Shown here in pieces: positions 57,745 to 64,000 of a stretch of DNA of 64,000 nucleotides. The notes under the pieces were generated by a model. It saw nothing but the letters and a program-made list of their open reading frames with translations, did not search any database and was not told the origin of the DNA. Position 1 is the first letter of the stretch. Each line of letters starts with the position of its first letter. The position numbers and the translations under genes were made by a program. Origin of the DNA: Gavia stellata (taxonomy: Eukaryota; Chordata; Aves; Gaviiformes; Gaviidae); contig NC_082618.1 in the NCBI RefSeq assembly GCF_030936135.1, forward strand, positions 7,599,034 through 7,663,033, written 5' to 3'.

Positions 57745-59411
57745 ACATGGTGACAAGGCTTTATTATCGTACAGCAGTGACGGTCGCAGGGACGCAGGCA
57801 TGCACACGCACATGCAGATAGGGCGCCTCGCCCGGCACGCCCGCCAGCAAGCGCCAGATCTGGGCCGGCGGCCCCGCGGCACAAGCGCAAGCCGAGGGTT
57901 GATAAGGCCCAGTCCTCCCCACTCCGGCAGCAGGGAGGGGGACAGGGTGCTGCTGGCCCCGCAGCACCCATCCTCCCTGCAGTGGGTCACTCCTGGCAAA
58001 GCGACTGGCCAGTACCGGGGGCACTGCCAGGAGGGCAGAGGGGGACCCGGGTCCCTGCACCCACCCCATGACAGCGGCGGGGGGGTGTGTGGCACCGAGC
58101 TGTGGGTGAAGGAGCCAGTGAAGGCACCCCCAGCACCCCAGGGTGCTGGCACAGGTCACCACCCCACAGCAGCGCCAGGCTGACTTCACATGTGGGTTTG
58201 GCTGCTACAGCCAGACTGAGCACAGGCGACGAGACAGGCAGGGAAGGGGCGCGGGCCAGTAGCACTGTGGGGAGTATGGGACACACACAGGGGACAACCT
58301 CTTTCACATTGTCACTCAGGGCAGCAAAGCCACTGGCCATAAGAGGCAGGGGGACAGAGGGAGGTAGGGGCTTCTGCAGTGCCTGCTGGGGCATCCCCCG
58401 GCCAGCACGGCTGCTTGTCACACCCCGGGAGTGCTGGTCCCCGGCCAGCTGTACAGGCCGTGGTGCCGGAGGAGCCTGTCCCCACCGCAGCACCCTGCCT
58501 GGCCCCCCGCGTCCCTCTGGCCCGTGGTTTTAGTAGTTGTGGCAGTCAAGATGTACCACGGCACGGGGACAGCAGCCTCGAGGGTTCCACCCCCCTCTTG
58601 GGAGGATGGGGCGGCTTTGGCACAGCACTACTTTTTGGCATTCCTGGTGGTGGGATCTCGCCAAGCCTGGCTCAGTCCAGAGCCGAGTTGGGCTCCCTCC
58701 ACCAGTGCCCCATCAGACCCCCCCCCGAGCTCTCCCACCTCCAGATCCTAGGAGGAAACTTGCCCGAGGGAAGGCAGCATGGGAGCAGGCACCAATTGCA
58801 GCACCCACTGGCAGTGCCCGATTGTCACCCTCCCAGGGCTGTGACTGCCACCTCGGGGAAGCCCAGCCTGGGCAGGACTGCTAGCACTGCGGGGGCCCTG
58901 TGGGCAAGACACTCAGATGGGGAAAGCCAGCCACAAAAACAGCTTGTGGGCAGAGGCAGGGGTTGGGCAGTGCCCAGGAGGGTCACTGCAGGAGAGCAGG
59001 GAGCCCAGGGGAGGTGGGTCCTGGCTGTTCTCTTCCTACAGCTCCGCACTCCATGCTCCGCATCCCACCGAGCCTCTGCTCTGAGCGCTGGGCGGCCGTC
59101 TGAGGACAGAGAACAGCAAGGCACCGGGATTGCAACACCAGACAAGCTGCCAGTCATAGCTGGGGATCGGATCCAAACCCCGGCCTGATACAATATATAG
59201 TTAGTTACAAAATAAATCCCCTCCCACCCTTTGTAATAAAAAGAGCAGCTGACTGGACATGCATCTTTCTGGCCCTACAAAATAAGGCACCAGAGCTTAA
59301 AAATTAAACTCCAATTGTCTTTGATATAAAAGGAATTCCCATGTGTTGAAGGCAGTTGATGTCTGAGTGCATAACAGGGAGTGATCTTCACTAGCTTTGG
59401 GTCAGCCAGCC
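57745..59411 (-). other. FLOT2: FLOT2 3' UTR
   Basis: About 1.7 kb between the FLOT2 stop (59412-59414) and a well-placed poly(A) signal at 57760-57765. It includes an AT-rich patch near 59190-59390. No competing gene is visible on either strand. Confidence 0.65.
57760..57765 (-). terminator. FLOT2: FLOT2 poly(A) signal
   Basis: AATAAA on the minus strand in GATAATAAAGCCTTGTCACC. A GU-rich TGTGCC and CTTGTCTTGTG follow within about 20-45 nt, a textbook arrangement. Confidence 0.7.
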
Positions 59412-62118
59412 TCATGCCTGGGCCCCGGTGGCTTTCTGGATCAGGGGAATCTGTAGGAGGGGAAGAGAGAAGCTGTTAGGGAGGGAGGAGGGGGAGGCAG
59501 GGAGCTGCTTGCACTCTGCGGCTGGGCAGGGCTGGGGAAGGAGAGGCTCCCTATGAGTCTGAAAGTTTTCAGGCAAGTCCTTGTGCCCCAAGAGCCGCAG
59601 TAACTGCCAGCTGTCGGTGGCCGGCTCACCTTTGTGAGATCCACGCCGGTGATGGCACGCACGGAGGCGGGGATCTCGGCCAGCAGACGGTTCACCTCAG
59701 ATGTCGTGTTGCTGCTCTCTCCGCTGAGAATAATGATCTCGTCCACTTTGGAGAGGGGAGCAGCCACTTTGGCAGCGATCTGGGGAAGCAGAGAAGGAGG
59801 GTGGGATGAGCAGAAAGCCAAGGAGCTGCTCAGCAGCCTGCTAACCAAGCTCGTGGGGCCTCTCTGTGCCCCCAGGTGACCTGGCCCAGCCTGGGAACTT
59901 GCCAGCACGTGCCCAGAGCAGGGGAAAGCTACTCCCTCCTCACCTCAGGCAGTGCATCCAGCACTAGAGCCAGCTGGGCAGCTTCTCCATACTGCTGGAG
60001 CGCTTCAGCTTTCAGCTTCATCCTCTCAGCCTCCGCCATCCCAATGGCCTCAATCACAAAGGCCTCTGCTTCTCCGATCTTGCGGATCTTTTCTGCCTCC
60101 GCCTGAGCAATGAGGACTTGCTTCACCCTAGAAAGGGAAACCCAGCCCTCCAGCAGCCCAGATCCTCGCAGTGTACTCAGCACTGCTTCCCTCCCTCCAT
60201 CAGCCACGTGCCTGCCCCGTAGAGAGCCCGTGAGCTGGGTCTCAGTGCAGCACATGCTGCACTTTGCTCCCGCCTCACCCCACCCCAGCGTGCAGCCGGG
60301 CTCAGGGCTGGTCCCTCTCCGACCGGGTCACGGGCTCACTCACTTCTCGCCCTCAGCGATCTGCTGGATCCGGTAGGCTTCGGCCTCGGCCGGCCGCTTC
60401 ACAGTCGCTATCAGCTCCTTCTCCATCCGGATGATCTCTTTCTCTTCGACATCGATCTGCTTCTTGCGCTGCACCACCTCAATTTCAATTTCCTCCTGGC
60501 GGATCTTCTGCTGCTCCCGGGCGCTCTGGAGCTCGTAGGCCAGCTGAGCCTCCGCAGTCTGCACACGGGAGAGATGAGAAGAGGGGTCTGGGCCATGATC
60601 TGCTGTGCACAGACATAAGGACCCTTGGCAGGCCCTGAAAACAGACATGGCCAAACCTCCACCCAGAGGTGACATCCCAATCCTCAGAGCTGCACTTGCT
60701 GTCCTTCCCGGTGCACTCTTCCCACAGCACTTGAGCCCAAGCAGCTCCAGGTTCAGCTTAAACGACCCTCCCCATCCTTCCACCTCCTCCTAGTCCCACC
60801 TAACTGTTGCAAACAGGGCAGGAGAGGTATCTGCCGCAAGAAGTGCACACTGTGACATAGAAACCTGGGTTCTCCACCTCCAGCTCTCCTAACACATGCA
60901 GGAAGAGGAAGCTGCCAAGTCCCAGAGCTACCACCACCACCACGATCCAGCCAGGGAACAGCGGTAGGCTGTGGGATACCTCTCACCTTGATGTTGACCT
61001 CCTCAGTGAAGGCAGCTTTCTGCAATTCAAAAGCCCGTCTGGAATCTGCTATTTTGGTATCTGCCATGAACTTGACATCCAGCATTTCTTTTTTGCACTC
61101 TGCCTCCTGCAGAGAGGAAACAGAGAACAGAGCTCCAGGGTGTGCAGCCGCAGCAAAACAGGCTGCTTTGGGGAAGCCCACCACGCCTCCGGACTCACCC
61201 GAATGCCAGCATCTCTCTCGGCTTCTGCCACACCGATGTCTGCATCCCTTCGGACAGCCGCAGTCTGAGTCTTTCCAAGGGAGCTCAGGTAATCCACTTT
61301 ATCATAGACATCCTGGAGAGGGGAAGATAAGTCACAACCACTCCAAACAAGCGACTCCGTCTTGCTCCCTTCCTGTTGAAGCTCAGAGCTCTGTTGTGCT
61401 GCTTCTACAGCACTGCTGGGTGCCCCATAGCACAGTGCCCTACGGCTGGGTGTACCTTGATGGTGAAGCTCAGGATCTCGATACCCATGCGACCCACATC
61501 GGGGGCTGCCACCTCCCGCACCAGCTTGGCAAACTGATCCCTGTCCTGGTAGATCTGCTCCACCGTCAGGGTACCTGCGGAGGGAAGGAAGGCGAAGCAC
61601 TTTATTTGGAACAGGTTAACACACAGCGGTGTGGGTCTAAGCTCAGCAACATCCTCGTTACCCCTAATCTCTTCAGGTCTGGGCACAAGGGCGTAATCCT
61701 CTGCCCAGACCCTGCAGCACAGACCGACATCTCGGTCTCACAAGCGCAACCACCACACACACCTGTAACCCACAGGGACTCAGACATCTCTTATTGCAGG
61801 CACTGAAAACTCATTTATCACAACAGCCAGCCACACAGCAGGAGCTGCTGTAGGCGAGTAACAACCTAAGATGCCAGTCAGCAGAGGAAGCACCCGTTGT
61901 GGCTGCTGCGGTGGCAGCAATACTGCTGGGACCAGCCAGCAGAGAAGGGAGAAAGCTACTCAAGATGCCTTCAAAAGCGTGAGCCCCTCCGCACCTAGGA
62001 TGGAGCGCAGATGCCCCTCCAGCGTCTGAAGGACCACATTCTTCACATCCTGCACGTTCTTCCCCAAGAACTGCTCACAGGCCACAGCCAGGAGCTCCTT
62101 CTCGGTCATTATCTTCAC
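59412..62118 (-). CDS. FLOT2: FLOT2 (flotillin-2), last ten coding exons; N-terminus off window
   Basis: Visible coding exons, 5' to 3' on the minus strand: 61995-62118, 61456-61574, 61199-61312, 60987-61106, 60344-60558, 59944-60127, 59630-59779 and 59412-59450. They are in compatible phases and encode 354 residues, from [19 protein letters not shown] to the stop after ATGAQA. That leaves about 74 residues (with the acylated MGNC-type start known in the family) to the right of the window. Flotillin-2 is a membrane-scaffold protein of lipid microdomains that hetero-oligomerises with flotillin-1. The visible part holds most of the SPFH/band-7 domain and the Ala-Glu-rich flotillin coiled coil ([27 protein letters not shown]). 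Eight exons are listed here, each confirmed by splice sites. The summary's 'ten' counts should read eight. Confidence 0.95.
59630..59779 (-). CDS. FLOT2: FLOT2 penultimate exon
   Basis: Fifty codons in phase 0. It starts after CTTCCCCAG with [20 protein letters not shown] and continues through [20 protein letters not shown] to DLTK|GTGAGC. This conserved C-terminal segment contributes to flotillin oligomerisation in the family. The last exon adds [12 protein letters not shown]. Confidence 0.93.
60344..60558 (-). CDS. FLOT2: FLOT2 coiled-coil exon
   Basis: The acceptor CCGTGTGCAG precedes ACTGCGGAGG, and the donor is GAGAA|GTGAGTGAGC (phase 2). It encodes [20 protein letters not shown] and then a long charged helix containing [20 protein letters not shown] and [18 protein letters not shown]. 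Heptad-like charge spacing marks the start of the flotillin coiled coil. [13 protein letters not shown] departs from the mammalian version as I recall it. Confidence 0.93.
61995..62118 (-). CDS. FLOT2: FLOT2 first visible exon (SPFH domain)
   Basis: The acceptor CCTGTCTGTAG precedes GTGAAGATAATGACC, and the donor is ATCCTAG|GTGCGGAG (phase 1). It encodes [20 protein letters not shown] then [16 protein letters not shown], which is SPFH core sequence. No further FLOT2 exon is recognisable from 62119 to the right edge. Confidence 0.93.
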
Positions 62119-64000
62119 CTACAGACAGGAGACAAAACCAAAGGGACTGAAGGCGTCTGTCCGAAGAGGGACAGGCACCGAACAGCAGCAGCAGCAGCAG
62201 AAGCAGCAGTACCACCACCAGGCTGCCAGGCCCCCGTGCTACCGATGCTCCAAGGGACCATGCTGAGCTGTCACCACGCCGAGCCAGGCCACCGGACCAG
62301 CCCAGCGAGCCCCCACTCACTGCTGCTGGGGAGAACCCTGCTGCAGGCACACGCAGCAGCGCCAGCGTCCGGGGCAGACACCTCTCCAAACCCCAACTGC
62401 AGCTCTGCGTGGAGAGGTGCTCCCTGCAGCCATCTATCCCACAGCAGCGGCCACTGGGTGATGTGGGGACAGAGCCTGGTCCTGTAAGTCCCACCTGATG
62501 AAAACTCTACCAAAGAGCCCTGAACTACCAGTTCAGCCACTGTACCAATACCACACCTAGGAGGAGAGGGCTTTCTATTACTACCCCTGGCCAAAAGCCG
62601 TTTCGTTACCTTTCTCTTCCTCCTCCTTCACTAGAAATAATTTTTCTGACACAGGAAAGGCAGAGAACAAGGAAGAGTCTGAAATGCCCAAGGAGCAGCT
62701 TGGGAACAGGGGCTTCATTCGGCGTTCCCTGCAAGGAGAGATGAGACGAGATGGCCGTAGCACACTGGTTTGTCCTGCCCATGGCTGGGAGCTCCCAGCC
62801 GCCCTTTGCGGTGACCCCAATGTGCCACGCCAGGAGCCAGTTGTCCTGCTCCGCACGGTCAGTCTGGTAACGATCCCCAGAGGTGGGACACAGCCACCCC
62901 AGCGCTCCTTTCACCTCCCATAGTCAGGGCCAGATGTAAAAGCATCCCCAGATCCAGACAAGCCAAGGTCTTAAGATGGTCCTGCTGGTCATGGGGCTGC
63001 TTTTTAAAGGCCTAGTGAGTTAAAAATCCCTATGGGGTATGTCAGGCAGTGGAGATGTGTGCTCATGGAGCTCTATATGATCCAGCTACGAGAAGCTACA
63101 ACCCACCAAGGTGACAGCTCCTGGTGGCTCAGGCAAAGCCTGGTCATAGGGACATCTGTGTGTCTGGCAGCACCAGAGAAGGGAGCAGGGCCATATCAGC
63201 ACCTCTGGGTGCTGAGCGGGTCCCACAGCACCCTCTCATGGAGACATCTTGGCTGGGCAGTGCCTCCTGTCCCATGAGATTCTGGTGGCACCCTGCATCC
63301 TGCCCCATGGGCCCTGGCTGGACCTGCTGCTACCCACAATGCCAACATGATCCTGGCTCGGAGACCTCCGAAGCTTCAGGCGCTGCACAGGGGCCTTCCG
63401 AGGGTCCCAATGCACACTCTTGATGGGTTCACAGCCTACAGACCTCAGCCTGCCACCTACAAGGTTGCTTTTCAGGGTCAAACTGCTGGCAAAACAACAC
63501 AACTGTTTCTTGAGAAAGCCTGGTCTGATAGCCCACAAGTCCGAAACGATCCCACAGCCTGACCTCCAGAGACGAACAGCAGCACCCAGCCCTGGCACTG
63601 CCAGAGAGTGGGACAACTGGGACCAGCCACCCTCTCTAAGGGGACCGGAGGTGGACCGTGTTAGACGCAGCGAGCTGACCAAGACCCAGCTGCCACAACC
63701 CTACCCCTAGTAACGTGAAGAAACACCAACCTGGGCTGAGCCTATTTCCTACCTTTGCTTCTCAGGCTGGGTCTCCCAGTCAAAACACCAAACTGAATCT
63801 CGGGCAAGCGTGGCAATCCTCTTCTGCTTTCTCCCCAAGTCTTCTGGGCTCCTTTCGGGGCCAGCCCACAGTAGTTTCTTGTCCCTGCACCCCGGGCCAG
63901 CAGTGTGCACTTTCTACACAAGGGGGAGTTGGGAGAGCTGCTCATGAAGCTGCACCCTGGAGCATGGACCCTGCACAAGACTCATCTCACAGCAAACGGG
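62119..64000 (-). other. FLOT2: FLOT2 intron (left part), continues beyond window
   Basis: Nearly 1.9 kb with no exon matching the flotillin-2 N-terminus. It holds a CAG tract (62183-62209) and otherwise unremarkable GC-rich sequence. Confidence 0.65.
62183..62209. repeat. interrupted (CAG)n tract
   Basis: Six CAG triplets, one AAG, then two CAG, in the FLOT2 intron about 65 bp upstream of the first visible exon. It is CTG on the FLOT2 sense strand and could lie in or near the polypyrimidine/branch region. Confidence 0.9.

Overview
The window is vertebrate nuclear DNA, and the evidence points to a bird. Genes are split by GT-AG introns, CpG islands mark promoters, and a CR1-like retrotransposon remnant is present. 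GC-rich minisatellites fill the short intergenic gaps. Gene order is TRAF4 (+), FAM222B (-), ERAL1 (-), mir-144/mir-451 (-), FLOT2 (-). This is the order I know from human 17q11.2, and it suggests an avian microchromosome (the chicken chromosome 19 equivalent). The species cannot be told from the sequence alone.

Layout. 1-123 is the last 40 codons of TRAF4, followed by its 3' UTR and AATAAA at 547-552. 1.2-2.8 kb holds a 23-bp minisatellite that runs into a CpG-rich, C-tract-rich block. About 7.5-44.3 kb is FAM222B: a large final coding exon (9911-11496), a small first coding exon (17192-17319) found by its splice sites and conserved reading frame, a ~27-kb AT-rich first intron, and an untranslated first exon in a CpG island at 44.1-44.4 kb. 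46.95-51.9 kb is ERAL1. All 11 coding exons were assembled by hand and give about 471 residues with G1-G4 GTPase motifs, a variant G5 and a C-terminal KH domain. 52.1-54.1 kb is a large 47-bp/9-bp minisatellite. 54.1-55.3 kb is the erythroid microRNA unit mir-144/mir-451, with a plausible TATA box upstream and a poly(A) signal downstream. 57.7-64 kb is FLOT2: its 3' UTR and its last ten coding exons. The first ~74 residues lie off the right edge.

How it fits together. The genes do not form one pathway; the block is a conserved neighbourhood. TRAF4 and FAM222B converge, while FLOT2, the microRNA unit, ERAL1 and FAM222B run head to tail on the minus strand. FLOT2 read-through would enter the microRNA enhancer region, and microRNA read-through would enter the minisatellite just upstream of the ERAL1 promoter. 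That minisatellite is G-rich on the transcribed-RNA strand and has a four-tract G-quadruplex pattern in each unit. Together with a 32-bp-arm foldback in the FAM222B CpG island and an ~80-bp tandem repeat inside the presumed pri-miRNA, these are the least explained structures here. No wholly new gene system was found.
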